Assembly: GCA_903845215.1 (NCBI GenBank)
Contig: CAIMWI010000085.1
Span: 41,880 to 105,879 of the forward strand
Reading direction: 5' to 3'
From: an uncultured Rhodobacterales bacterium
GTDB lineage: Bacteria; Pseudomonadota; Alphaproteobacteria; Rhodobacterales; Rhodobacteraceae
DNA length: 64,000 nucleotides
In this document: positions 52,652 to 61,563 of the stretch, one piece after another
Layout: every line of letters starts with the position of its first letter
Numbering within the stretch: position 1 is the first letter of the stretch
The notes under the pieces: generated by a model
The model's input: only the letters and a program-made list of their open reading frames with translations
Told to the model about the DNA's origin: nothing
Database searches by the model: none
Made by a program: the position numbers and the translations under genes

Positions 52652-55194
52652 CCCAAGCAGGCCAAAGGGTCTGCAAAACGCTTCGCCTTATGGCGGTGAT
52701 GACCCTTGGGTTGAGTTTTCTGTGTGCTTTGCCCAGTGCCGCGCAAAACACAGGCGGCAGTGCGCCGGGGGCGCCCAGCAGTCTTCAAAGCCCGCTGGAT
52801 GGCACCGATGCTCCCGTCTCGGGCGGCTTTGCCCCCCAAAGTGGCGGAACCAAGCCGAAGGTTGCAGTCAGCGGCGGCGCCAGTGGCGGCGCGTTGGATT
52901 ATCAGGGCTGGGCGCGTATGGCCGCGCGGGCGGAAACCGCCCTATCCAATGCAGCCATCCCAGATGCGGGCTTGGAAACCATCCGACTGGAACTGACCCG
53001 CTGGCGCGCCCAATTGCTAGAGGCGCAAAGCGCCAACTCCACCCGTATCGCGACCCTGAAAGACCAGATCGCAGCCTTGGGCGACGTGCCAGTTGATCCT
53101 GCCAGTGAAGATGCCGATATCACCACACGCCGCACCGAATTGGCCGCGCAGATGACACGGTTGCAAGCCCCCGGCTTGGCCGCTGATGAAGCCTATCGCC
53201 GCGCCGATGGCCTGATCCGCGAGATTGACCGCGTCTTGCGCGAACGGCAGGCGGATGCGCTGCTGAAACTATGGCCCAATCCGCTTAATCCCGTTCATTG
53301 GAAAGATGCGCTTGGCGCACTGACCACCTCGGCGTCGACAATTTGGGACGAGACCGCGCTGAAAGCCGCCGATCCGCGCGCGCGGGCGACATTGGCCGAC
53401 ACGCTCCCGCTGACCTTACCTTTGCTGGCCTTTGCCTTTTTGGCCCTATGGCGCGGGCGCTTTTGGGCTGAACGTTTGGTTTTGCGCCTGCGCCCACCTG
53501 CCACGGCGCGCGGACAGCGAGTCTTGAGTTTTGGCAGCTCTCTTGGGCAGATCATTGTGCCGGTTCTGGCCTGCGCTGCCTTGGGGGAAGCATTGCGCCT
53601 GTCGGCTCTGCTGGGCCCTGTGGGTGTGCAAATTGCCTCCGCTTTGGTCCCGATGGGCACCGCCCTTTTCGCCGCCGCTTGGCTGGGCGCGCAGGTCTTT
53701 CCGGTTGCGGTTTACCCTGGCTTGATGCTGAACTTGCCTGCAGATCGGCGCGCCTTGGGCCGTGATTTGACGACGGCTTTTGGCGCAGTTTTGGCGTTGG
53801 ATATGCTGCGCCGCGTTGCGATGGCCGATATTTTGGTCAGCGATGCCGCCACTGCGGTTCTAAGCCTTCCTGCCATTTTGGCGGCGGCTTTCATCTTGGT
53901 GCGGTTGGGCCAACTGATGCGCCAATCGCGCGCCACTGCGGCGGATCAAGGCAACGTCACCTATCGCAACCGATTGCTGGATCTTCTGGCGCGCGGCGTC
54001 ATTGTGTTCGGCACGCTTGGCCCTTTGTTGGCCGTGCTGGGCTATATCTCGGCGGCGGCACAACTGGTCTTTCCCACCGCTTTGACGCTGGGGTTGGTGG
54101 CCGTTCTTTACCTTGTTCAGCTGCTGATCGGCGAGGTCTATGGGCTTTTGATGCGCACCGAAGAGGCGCAAGACACGCTTGTGCCGGTGCTGATCAGTTT
54201 TGCTTTGGCCTTGGCCATGTTGCCCGCCGTGGCGCTGATTTGGGGCGCGCGGGTGGCCGACCTGACCGAGCTTTGGACCCGCTTTAAAGACGGCTACCAA
54301 CTGGGCGACACGCGTATATCGCCAACCGATTTCTTGCTGTTCGCGGTGATCTTTGGCATCGGCTTGTCTGCCACGCGGTTGCTGCAGGGGGCCTTGAAAT
54401 CCTCGATCCTGCCGCGCACCTCGCTTGACCAAGGCGGCCAGAATGCGGTGGTGTCGGTTCTGGGCTATGTGGGCATTTTTGTCGCAGCGCTTGTGGCCAT
54501 CAACTCTAGCGGAATTGACCTGTCGGGAATTGCCATTGTGGCCGGTGCTTTATCGGTCGGCATCGGCTTTGGCTTGCAGACTGTGGTGTCGAACTTTGTG
54601 TCTGGCATCATCTTGCTGATCGAACGCCCGATCAGCGAAGGCGATTGGATCGAGGTCGGCCCCGTTCAAGGGATCGTCACCTCGATCTCGGTGCGCTCGA
54701 CCCGTATCCAAACCTTTGACCGGTCTGATGTGATCGTGCCCAATTCTGACCTGATCTCGGGTCGGGTGACCAATTGGACGCGGTTTTCGCTGACTGGCCG
54801 CCTGATCGTGGTGGTTGGGGTGCCTTATACCGAAGACAGCCGCCGCGTGGCGCAAATTCTGCGCGAGATCGCCGAGGCACAGCCCATGGTGCTGTTATCG
54901 CCCCCACCTTTGGTGGCCTTTATGGGCTTTCAGGCCGAGATGATGCAGTTCGAACTGCGCGTCATTCTGCGCGATGTGAATTTTCAGGTCGAAGTGCGCA
55001 GCGAAATCAATCACCAGATCGCTGCCCGCTTTCGCAGCGAAGGCATTCCCTTCACCTCTGCCCACCGTGACCATTTGCAACGCCTTGCCAATGAACAAAC
55101 GGCCGAGGCGGAAGCCTTGGCCCAAGAAACCGACTCGATCGCAGCCGTCCGGGCGATCTTGGCCACGCCCTTGCCCGCAGAAAGACCGAAATGA
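52648..55194 (+). CDS. Mechanosensitive channel of the MscS family with N-terminal DUF3772 region
   Basis: An 848-residue inner-membrane protein. A signal peptide (LMAVMTLGLSFLCALPSAAQ) precedes a long periplasmic region with coiled-coil character (residues 85-215), then about ten membrane spans. The pore helix and beta domain of MscS are visible from IDLSGIAIVAGALSVGIGFGLQTVVSNFVSGIILLIERPISEGDWIEVG. It should release solutes under osmotic downshock, like MscK or YbdG-type large channels. It overlaps cysK and alaX by 4 nt each. Confidence 0.87.
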   Translation: MTQAGQRVCKTLRLMAVMTLGLSFLCALPSAAQNTGGSAPGAPSSLQSPLDGTDAPVSGGFAPQSGGTKPKVAVSGGASGGALDYQGWARMAARAETALSNAAIPDAGLETIRLELTRWRAQLLEAQSANSTRIATLKDQIAALGDVPVDPASEDADITTRRTELAAQMTRLQAPGLAADEAYRRADGLIREIDRVLRERQADALLKLWPNPLNPVHWKDALGALTTSASTIWDETALKAADPRARATLADTLPLTLPLLAFAFLALWRGRFWAERLVLRLRPPATARGQRVLSFGSSLGQIIVPVLACAALGEALRLSALLGPVGVQIASALVPMGTALFAAAWLGAQVFPVAVYPGLMLNLPADRRALGRDLTTAFGAVLALDMLRRVAMADILVSDAATAVLSLPAILAAAFILVRLGQLMRQSRATAADQGNVTYRNRLLDLLARGVIVFGTLGPLLAVLGYISAAAQLVFPTALTLGLVAVLYLVQLLIGEVYGLLMRTEEAQDTLVPVLISFALALAMLPAVALIWGARVADLTELWTRFKDGYQLGDTRISPTDFLLFAVIFGIGLSATRLLQGALKSSILPRTSLDQGGQNAVVSVLGYVGIFVAALVAINSSGIDLSGIAIVAGALSVGIGFGLQTVVSNFVSGIILLIERPISEGDWIEVGPVQGIVTSISVRSTRIQTFDRSDVIVPNSDLISGRVTNWTRFSLTGRLIVVVGVPYTEDSRRVAQILREIAEAQPMVLLSPPPLVAFMGFQAEMMQFELRVILRDVNFQVEVRSEINHQIAARFRSEGIPFTSAHRDHLQRLANEQTAEAEALAQETDSIAAVRAILATPLPAERPK

Positions 55195-55907
55195 CCGAGC
55201 TTGTGTTTCGAGATGACCCCTATTTGATGAAAGAAAAGGCCGTGGTGTTGGCCCATACGCCGGAAGGCGGCATCGTCGTTTCGGCCTCGGTGTTTTACCC
55301 CACCGGTGGCGGGCAACCCGGCGACAGCGGATGGATTGATTGGGAGGGCGGGCGCTTGCCTATTGCAACAGCGCTGAAGGTCGACGGCGGCGTGGCGCTG
55401 GTGCCCGCCGAGGCCCGCGCCATGCCCCCTGTCGGCGCACTTGTGCACCAGCATCTGGATTGGGAGCGCCGCTTTGGCCATATGCGCATCCACACGGCCC
55501 TGCACCTGCTGTCGGTCGTCATCCCCTTGCCGGTGACCGGCGGGCAGATCGGGGCTGATCGCGGCAGGCTTGACTTCGCCATGCCCGAGGTGCCGCCCGA
55601 AGCCGCGCTGTGGGAAGAGGCGATCAACCGCCTGATCGACCGCGACCTGCCTGTCACACAAGACTGGATCACCGACGACGATTTGGCCGCCAACCCTGCC
55701 TTGGTCAAAACTCTCTCCGTGCGCCCGCCATCAGGGCAGGGCAGGGTGCGGCTGATCCGCATCGGGCAGGGCGAGGGGCAGATTGATCTGCAACCTTGCG
55801 GCGGCACCCATGTCGCACGCACCAGCGAGATCGGGCGCGTCACCATTGGCCGGATCGAAAACAAGGGCCGCCAAAACCGGCGGGTTCATCTGCAACTGGG
55901 CGATTAA
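55191..55907 (+). CDS. alaX: Alanyl-tRNA editing protein AlaX
   Basis: A 238-residue trans-editing factor that hydrolyses Ser- or Gly-tRNA(Ala). It resembles the AlaRS editing domain. The N-terminal part has SVFYPTGGGQPGDSG, and the zinc site is formed by HIRTALH-like HTALH and CGGTHVARTSEIG. The length fits the AlaX-M class. It is the last gene of the cysK operon and ends 4 nt inside the convergent methyltransferase gene. Confidence 0.9.
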   Translation: MTELVFRDDPYLMKEKAVVLAHTPEGGIVVSASVFYPTGGGQPGDSGWIDWEGGRLPIATALKVDGGVALVPAEARAMPPVGALVHQHLDWERRFGHMRIHTALHLLSVVIPLPVTGGQIGADRGRLDFAMPEVPPEAALWEEAINRLIDRDLPVTQDWITDDDLAANPALVKTLSVRPPSGQGRVRLIRIGQGEGQIDLQPCGGTHVARTSEIGRVTIGRIENKGRQNRRVHLQLGD

Positions 55908-57622
55908 ATCAGGCGGAATTGCGCGCTACCTTCCGCCTTGGCCGATTTAACGGCATCCTTGCGCGCCATGGGCAAATCCATCTGCGCGCCGGCCAAAAGG
56001 TCGTCGATGGTGACAATTTGCAACCGGTCATCCTCGCGTTCTAACAACGGGTGCTTGAACTTGCCCGCCGCTTGGATTTGATTGCGCATCGCTTTGGTCG
56101 GCGGATCCATCGAGATTAAAATCCCGAATTCGGCCTTTTCACGTTGGCGGTCGGAATTGAGCGTGGCCAAAGTGGCGCGATTGGCCCCGCCGGATTTCAC
56201 CTGAAAAACCGCCTTGCCGTTGGTGTCTTTGTCCAGCAAGAAATACGCTACCCCGTCAATCCCGCCATCCGCGCCCTTTTTGTCATTGATGCGGGCTTGG
56301 TTGTTCGAATAGGTCAGCACCGCCCATTTTTCAAATTCCTTGCGGGTCTTATCATCGCGCCGATTGGCCAAGGCGCGCGCCGATTCAATATCACGCGGCA
56401 CCCCGTCAAGTTTGATATTCGCTTCGATCTGCGGCCAGGTTTCGGGGTATTTGTCTTGCAAACGTTTGAGGATCAGCGAGATGGATTGATAGGTGATATC
56501 AATCCCGATCCATTTGCGGTTTAATCTTTGGGCCACAGCGATGGTGGTGCCACACCCGCAATAGGCATCAAGCACCGTGTCGCCTTCGTTGGACGAGGCT
56601 TTGAGGATGCGCTCTAGCAGGGCTTCGGGCTTTTGGGTGGGGTAGCCGAGGCGTTCTGCGGACTGCGAGGAGATCATCTCGATGTCATCCCAGAGGTTCG
56701 AAACTGGTCTGCCCTGAACTTCGTCTAAGTACCTACGCCTACGAATTCTTCCCGTTTTTGATTTTGGAAATTCGAGCTTTCCTTCGTCATCCCAAGTCAT
56801 CATTTTCTCTAATGAAATTGCCCAACCATTTGGTGGTGGAGGATATCCCTTGTATTCGTAAATAAGATTTTTCCGATAAGAAGGACTTGCCAAATTGTCG
56901 ATCTGATACTTTCGACCATTTTCGTCAGTATGGCGAAAAGCCTTGATCAAATAATCTTGATACTTTGGTGCATCCATGTTGAATTGAGATTCAAAGAAAG
57001 TATGACTTGACTTGGAATAGAAAAATATTGCATCAGTTGCGTTTCAAAAGCGAGAGGATTTGTGATTAGTTTCTCCACGCCCAGTTTTACGTTTCCAAAT
57101 AATCTCATTCAAAAAATCCCCACCCTGCCCACAAAACACCGCATCCAGCACCAGTTTCAGATAATGGCTCGCCGTCGGGTCGCAGTGCAGATAAAAACTC
57201 CCCGTGGGTTTCAGCACGCGGTGAATTTCGACAATCCGCTGGGTCATATGCACCAGATAGGCCAAAAGCGCCCCGCGTTTAAGCACCTTTTCCAGCCCGC
57301 GGATCAGTTCGACCGTTTGTTCCGTCAAACGGCCCGATTGCAACTGCGCGATGTCGGTAATCCAGTCCAACCCGGCAACCGCCTCGTCGCCCCATTCCCA
57401 AGTGTCCACAAAAGCCTGCGCCTGCGCACGATCCTCGCTGCCCTGATTGTTGTAAATCTGAAAATTGTTGCGTTTGGAATTGAACGGCGGGTCAATGTAG
57501 CACAAATCCACCGAATTATCCGCGATCTTGCTGCGCAAAACGTCCAGATTATCGCCATAAAACAGCCGGTTCGCAGGGTTTGGCGGGCTTGGCCTGGGCG
57601 GGGTCGGTCTGTTGGCTGCCAA
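55904..57622 (-). pseudogene. DNA methyltransferase fused to an Mrr-like nuclease domain, interrupted by one in-frame TGA
   Basis: Two parts lie in the same frame, separated only by TGA at 57046-57044. The first (from TTG 57622, behind AAGGA) has NRLFYGDNLDVLRSKI and the catalytic DPPF. The second has QKPEALLERILKAS and the AdoMet motif DAYCGCGTT, the order of beta-class amino-methyltransferases. Residues after about 420 resemble an Mrr-type nuclease (GADGGIDG, FQVKSG). The frame reads KSSRF-stop-NATDAIFFYSKSS, so one base change (such as GGA to TGA) would explain the break. A sequencing error is possible. The middle is AT-rich compared with both ends. Confidence 0.85.
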
Positions 57623-57799
57623 AATCTATCCTTTCAAATCACGCAGACGGCTTCAAAACCCTCCGAAGCCCTGCCCGCATCATCCAAGACGAAGTTTAAT
57701 AAAAGGTTAACCAGCCCACCCTGTCCCCATTCCCGCCCCCCACAATTTCCCCCACGCCCCCTTGCAGTCCCGCCGCCCCCCCGTGTAAGTACCCGCCAC

Positions 57800-57889
57800 G
57801 GACAGGTGGCCGAGTGGTCGAAGGCGCACGCCTGGAAAGTGTGTAGGCGGGGAACCGTCTCGAGGGTTCGAATCCCTCTCTGTCCGCCA
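57800..57889 (+). tRNA. tRNA-Ser (anticodon GGA)
   Basis: A 90-nt class II tRNA. The acceptor pairs GGACAGG with TCTGTCC (one G-T pair). The anticodon arm is CACGC-CTGGAAA-GTGTG with GGA at 34-36. A long variable arm follows, then GAGGG-TTCGAAT-CCCTC, discriminator G and encoded CCA. A T-tract terminator follows at 57915. It marks the left edge of a region of different composition and is a plausible integration target. Confidence 0.95.
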
Positions 57890-57914
57890 AATTCACTTAC
57901 CAAAACCGCATATG

Positions 57915-57937
57915 GGCCCTAAAGGGGCCTTTTTTTG
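57915..57937 (+). terminator. Terminator of tRNA-Ser
   Basis: GGCCC-TAAAG-GGGCC (5-bp stem, 5-nt loop) followed by eight T residues, 26 bp after the tRNA CCA end. Confidence 0.75.
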
Positions 57938-57976
57938 TTTTGGTTTCAAAGGGGTTTAGCTTTGGTGGCCGCCCTA

Positions 57977-58010
57977 CAGAGACTGACATTGGGCTCAAAA
58001 TCAGTCTCTG
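57977..58010. repeat. Perfect 10-bp inverted repeat downstream of tRNA-Ser
   Basis: CAGAGACTGA (57977-57986) and TCAGTCTCTG (58001-58010) flank a 14-bp loop. It may be a recombination site, an operator or a hairpin. From 58011 to 58423 I see no convincing gene. Confidence 0.5.
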
Positions 58011-58423
58011 AACTCCCCGCGTCTCTTTTCATCCGCTCCTTATTGGACGCGAGACGGTCGAAAAAGCCACGAAATTTCATAACTTTATGGAACTCATCCG
58101 TGCCAAAATTGAACGGGCTTTCTTGGTTGTCTGTGTGGGCAGAGACATCCAAGGGCGGCGTTTTGCGTCGAAAGGTTGCGTATGTTTGTGCTACGTCACT
58201 GATGACCATCCGACCTTGGGGTCTTAGCATGGCAAGATATCGAACGCGCCGTGGACAATTGAAGCAAACGAGCTGGTCGTCGCAGATTACTTCGCGATGT
58301 GGGCCGTGGATATAGCCGCGCTCCCATAGTCCAAGTTAAATTCTTGTTCAGGTGGGGAAAGAGTTGATGCGGGCGGGTTTCGACGTTTGGAGCCTGATCG
58401 GACACCGACAGTCGATGATATTG

Positions 58424-58757
58424 TCATGCCACTTCATTCGGTCCACAGTTGCGGTTGTCAACGTAGTTAAACAGATCGAGGATGTTGCGGACCTGATCGT
58501 AATCGTCCGGGTGGTAAGTTTTGTGATTTCCCGCTGTCGAGAGCCTGTTCAAGTCATTGAACGCTGAACTGATCTTGCGAGGCAAATGGCAAGACCGCCA
58601 TTTGCTCAAACTCATTATCTTCAAATCCATCAATGGTCTTTGCAACCAGCGCCAAAAACGATCCGCCCTTCAGCTGTAAATCATCAAGCGCCTTCCGCCT
58701 TAGGTCAGCCCAACGTTTGCTCCTGACTGAAACTGTCCAAGTGCGACGATAGAATGG
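58424..58757 (-). pseudogene. Frameshifted remnant of an unidentified gene
   Basis: Two overlapping minus-strand frames look like one protein split by a frameshift. The upstream piece (58757-58554) includes WADLRRKALDDLQLKGGSF and FEDNEFEQMAVLPF and ends at TGA. The second (stop at 58424) continues with SAFNDLNRLSTAGNHKTYH and QVRNILDLFNYVDN. The shift lies near 58554-58600. No start codon is evident, because the 5' part would run into the ABC ATPase gene. I do not recognise the family. It suggests debris from an earlier insertion. Confidence 0.4.
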
Positions 58758-59810
58758 CTATTTGACCAAAACGACGAGGCTGCTCGTCGGCAGGCTGATG
58801 GGCGTTTCTGACCCAATCGCTGGGGGCGGCATGTCTGACCGATTAAAGGTATCCAGCGTTAGTTGATGCGCCCCAATATCGGCCCTTATGCGGATGATAG
58901 AACCCAAAAACTGCACATCAGCAATGCGACCAATCAAGGTCATATTTCCAAAACGACCGAGGGAAGCAGCCTCAGGTCGCATCGCCAAGGTCACCTTTGC
59001 ACCCTTTTGTGCCGCAATCGTGCGATTAAGTACTAATGGCGTTGTACCCAGCATCACGGCACCCACGTCAGGATCCGTGACTGTAACCTCAAAAGTGTTC
59101 AGCGTGCCGACAAACTCTGCGACAAATCGGGTTGTTGGATGATTATAGATTTCAAACGGTGTGCCGATTTGATCGGCAAGCCCGTTATTCATGACCACCA
59201 CACGGTCAGAGATCGACAGAGCTTCTTCCTGATCATGGGTCACGAAAATTGTGGTTATTCCAAGGCGCTGCTGAATCGCACGAATTTCTCGACGCAAGGT
59301 CAGGCGGATTTTTGCATCCAAAGCTGACAAGGGTTCGTCCAAGAGCAGCACCTTTGGGCGCACGGCCAAAGCCCGCGCCAGGGCAACACGTTGTTGCTGC
59401 CCCCCCGAAAGTTGAAATGGAAACCGAGCCCCCAAATCAGCAAGGCCTATTAGGTCCAACATCTCCGCAACGCGTTCGGCAATTTGACTTCTTTTCTTTC
59501 CAGCGACAGACAGGCCAAAGCCAACATTCTGGGCTACAGTCAAATTTGGAAACAGCGCATAAGATTGAAATACCATCCCAATGTTGCGTTGATTCGGACG
59601 TGAACCCACCATATCAGTGCCTGAAATAAGAATTTTGCCAGTGTTGGGCGTTTCAAATCCAGCAACCATACGCAAAACAGTGGTCTTGCCACAACCTGAT
59701 GGTCCAAGAAGCGAAACGAATTCACCTTGTTCAATCCGAAGGTTGAAATCTTTGACAACATGATTAGGGCCAAAGGATTTTTCAAGATGCAGCAGATCAA
59801 GATATGCCAT
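58758..59810 (-). CDS. Fe3+/polyamine-class ABC transporter ATP-binding protein
   Basis: A 350-residue ATPase of the FbpC/PotA group. Motifs seen are Walker A LGPSGCGKTTVLRMVAG, Q loop FQSYALFPN, signature [15 protein letters not shown], Walker B VLLLDEP and THDQEEALS. A TOBE domain follows after residue 240. I chose ATG 59810, which overlaps the stop codon of the permease gene (ATGA); a longer form would run into that gene. It is the last gene of a four-gene importer operon. Confidence 0.87.
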   Translation of the reverse strand: MAYLDLLHLEKSFGPNHVVKDFNLRIEQGEFVSLLGPSGCGKTTVLRMVAGFETPNTGKILISGTDMVGSRPNQRNIGMVFQSYALFPNLTVAQNVGFGLSVAGKKRSQIAERVAEMLDLIGLADLGARFPFQLSGGQQQRVALARALAVRPKVLLLDEPLSALDAKIRLTLRREIRAIQQRLGITTIFVTHDQEEALSISDRVVVMNNGLADQIGTPFEIYNHPTTRFVAEFVGTLNTFEVTVTDPDVGAVMLGTTPLVLNRTIAAQKGAKVTLAMRPEAASLGRFGNMTLIGRIADVQFLGSIIRIRADIGAHQLTLDTFNRSDMPPPAIGSETPISLPTSSLVVLVK

Positions 59811-60598
59811 CAGATTGAGGTCCTTGTGTGTTTGGAAAACCGCGTGACCACTTGGATCAAAGCCATACAGCCCCATGTGACGGCAAAGGTCATCACCGCC
59901 AAAGCCGATGGTTCATAGGCTTTGTTTGATCCGATCCATACCAAATAGGGGCCAAATGCAGGGCGATCAAGCAACGCAGATATCACATATTCGCCGATCA
60001 CAATCGCAAAGGTCAAAAATGCCCCTGACAGAACCGCGACCAAGACATTTGGGAAAATCACGCGGAAAATGATCGCGGGCCAATTCGCGCCCAACCCTTG
60101 AGCAGCTTCTGTTAAGGTTAGAATATCGATCGCGCGCAATCCTGTATCTACGGCGCGGTACATGTAAGGCAGGGCCAACACGACATAACCGCAGGAAAGT
60201 AGAACGTCGGTGCCGAATTGGCTTCCCAAAAAGGGCAGGACAGAGGATGTGTTGAACAGTCTGATATAACCGAAGGCAATCACGACAGGCGGGATAACAA
60301 GAGGCAAAAGTGTCACAAACTCGACCACGGGGCGCATTTTTGGTAATCGCAAGCGCACCCAATACGCGGTCGGCACGACTAAGAGTATGCCAAAGACAAT
60401 CGCCACCAAGGCCATCAGAAGGGAGTATAGAAAGGTCTGTTGGAACTGCGCATCGGTCAAAACCGACGTGTAGGCGTCGAATGAATACTCCCCACGCCTT
60501 TTGCGCAATGAAAACTCAAACATTCCAATCAACGGGATTATAAAGTACATTACGCCTGTCAGGAAAATCAAATAGGACCAAAGGCGTGCAGATTTCAT
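59810..60598 (-). CDS. ABC transporter permease (Fe3+/polyamine class)
   Basis: A 262-residue permease with six membrane spans, the first LWSYLIFLTGVMYFIIPLIGMF. The EAA loop is EAAQGLGANWPAIIFRVIFPNVLVA. It begins at ATG 60598, overlapping the upstream permease stop codon; a GTG at 60607 is an alternative. Codon and base use are more AT-rich than in the left part of the window. Confidence 0.83.
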   Translation of the reverse strand: MKSARLWSYLIFLTGVMYFIIPLIGMFEFSLRKRRGEYSFDAYTSVLTDAQFQQTFLYSLLMALVAIVFGILLVVPTAYWVRLRLPKMRPVVEFVTLLPLVIPPVVIAFGYIRLFNTSSVLPFLGSQFGTDVLLSCGYVVLALPYMYRAVDTGLRAIDILTLTEAAQGLGANWPAIIFRVIFPNVLVAVLSGAFLTFAIVIGEYVISALLDRPAFGPYLVWIGSNKAYEPSALAVMTFAVTWGCMALIQVVTRFSKHTRTSI

Positions 60599-61503
60599 TT
60601 TAACCACCGTTCTGAGCGGACCCGCATCACGATATAAATCAAGTTGGTAATACCAGTGATAACGATCATCCCGAAGGCAATTGCATATCCCAATTGTGGG
60701 TCTTGCAACACATCACCGCGGATTTGGTTAAACAGCACAATCGGTGCGATTGACAATTGTGATCCCGTTAATGCTACTGCTGTAGCAATCGCACCAAAAC
60801 TGTTGGCAAAAAGTAGAGCCATTGTCCCAAGTGTCGGCGGCCATAAAATCGGCAGTGCGACCCGGCGCCAATACTGAAACCCAGTTGCCCCTAAAATTTC
60901 CGCAGCCTCGCGCCATTCACGGCGCAAACCGTCCAAAGCAGGTGTAATGATCAGAATCATTAATGGAATTTGGAAATAAAGATAAACTAGAACTAGTCCC
61001 CAGAAACTGAGTAGATTAAATCCTAATCCATAAAGATTAATTCCAAATACTTCACGTATAACGATTGTAAGGATGCCGACGCGTCCTAAAGTGGCAATAA
61101 AGGCAAACGATAAAGGCACGCCTGCAAAGTTAGAGGCCACGCCCGAAAAGGTCAAAGTGGATTGCCGCAGCCATCTCGGCAAGCCCCCTAACGCCACTGT
61201 GGTGGCCAAAATAAATCCTAGTAAGCATCCAATCAATGCTGACGCAAAACTGAGTTTGATAGACACCCAAAAAGCAATCGCAATCCGCGGTTGGGCTAAG
61301 TTCATGACATTGTCTAGCGTGGCAGCGCCTTGCTGGGTGCGAAAAGCGCCTAAGACAATATTGAATGTCGGCAAAAGCAAAAACAAAAGGGAAAAAATGG
61401 CAAATGGCACAAGACCGAGCCAATTCATTGATATGCGAAAGACGGGTTTTCGTCGATTGCTGTCATGCGACATTAATTTTTTTGTCAGATCAATTGCTTG
61501 CAT
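60595..61503 (-). CDS. ABC transporter permease (Fe3+/polyamine class)
   Basis: A 302-residue permease. The first span is WLGLVPFAIFSLLFLLLPTFNIVLG and the EAA loop is EAAEILGATGFQYWRRVALPILWPP. It forms the channel with the following permease. The DNA here is notably AT-rich: 60961-61020 has 18 G+C in 60 bases. A hairpin separates it from the binding-protein gene. Confidence 0.83.
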   Translation of the reverse strand: MQAIDLTKKLMSHDSNRRKPVFRISMNWLGLVPFAIFSLLFLLLPTFNIVLGAFRTQQGAATLDNVMNLAQPRIAIAFWVSIKLSFASALIGCLLGFILATTVALGGLPRWLRQSTLTFSGVASNFAGVPLSFAFIATLGRVGILTIVIREVFGINLYGLGFNLLSFWGLVLVYLYFQIPLMILIITPALDGLRREWREAAEILGATGFQYWRRVALPILWPPTLGTMALLFANSFGAIATAVALTGSQLSIAPIVLFNQIRGDVLQDPQLGYAIAFGMIVITGITNLIYIVMRVRSERWLK

Positions 61504-61525
61504 CGGGTGCTTTCAAAGTAAAAAA

Positions 61526-61545
61526 CTGCCCCATTTCTGGGGCAG
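61526..61545 (-). terminator. Attenuator between the binding-protein and permease genes
   Basis: CTGCCCC/GGGGCAG forms a 7-bp stem with a 6-nt loop. On the minus strand it is followed by a run of T residues (GTTTTTTAC). It probably lowers permease expression relative to the binding protein. Confidence 0.7.
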
Positions 61546-61563
61546 CCTTTGATCAACCAAGGA

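Noticed and set aside
57634..57903. Minus-strand frame with [23 protein letters not shown] across tRNA-Ser
   Set aside because: Again an antisense tRNA artefact; the cloverleaf on the plus strand is complete.
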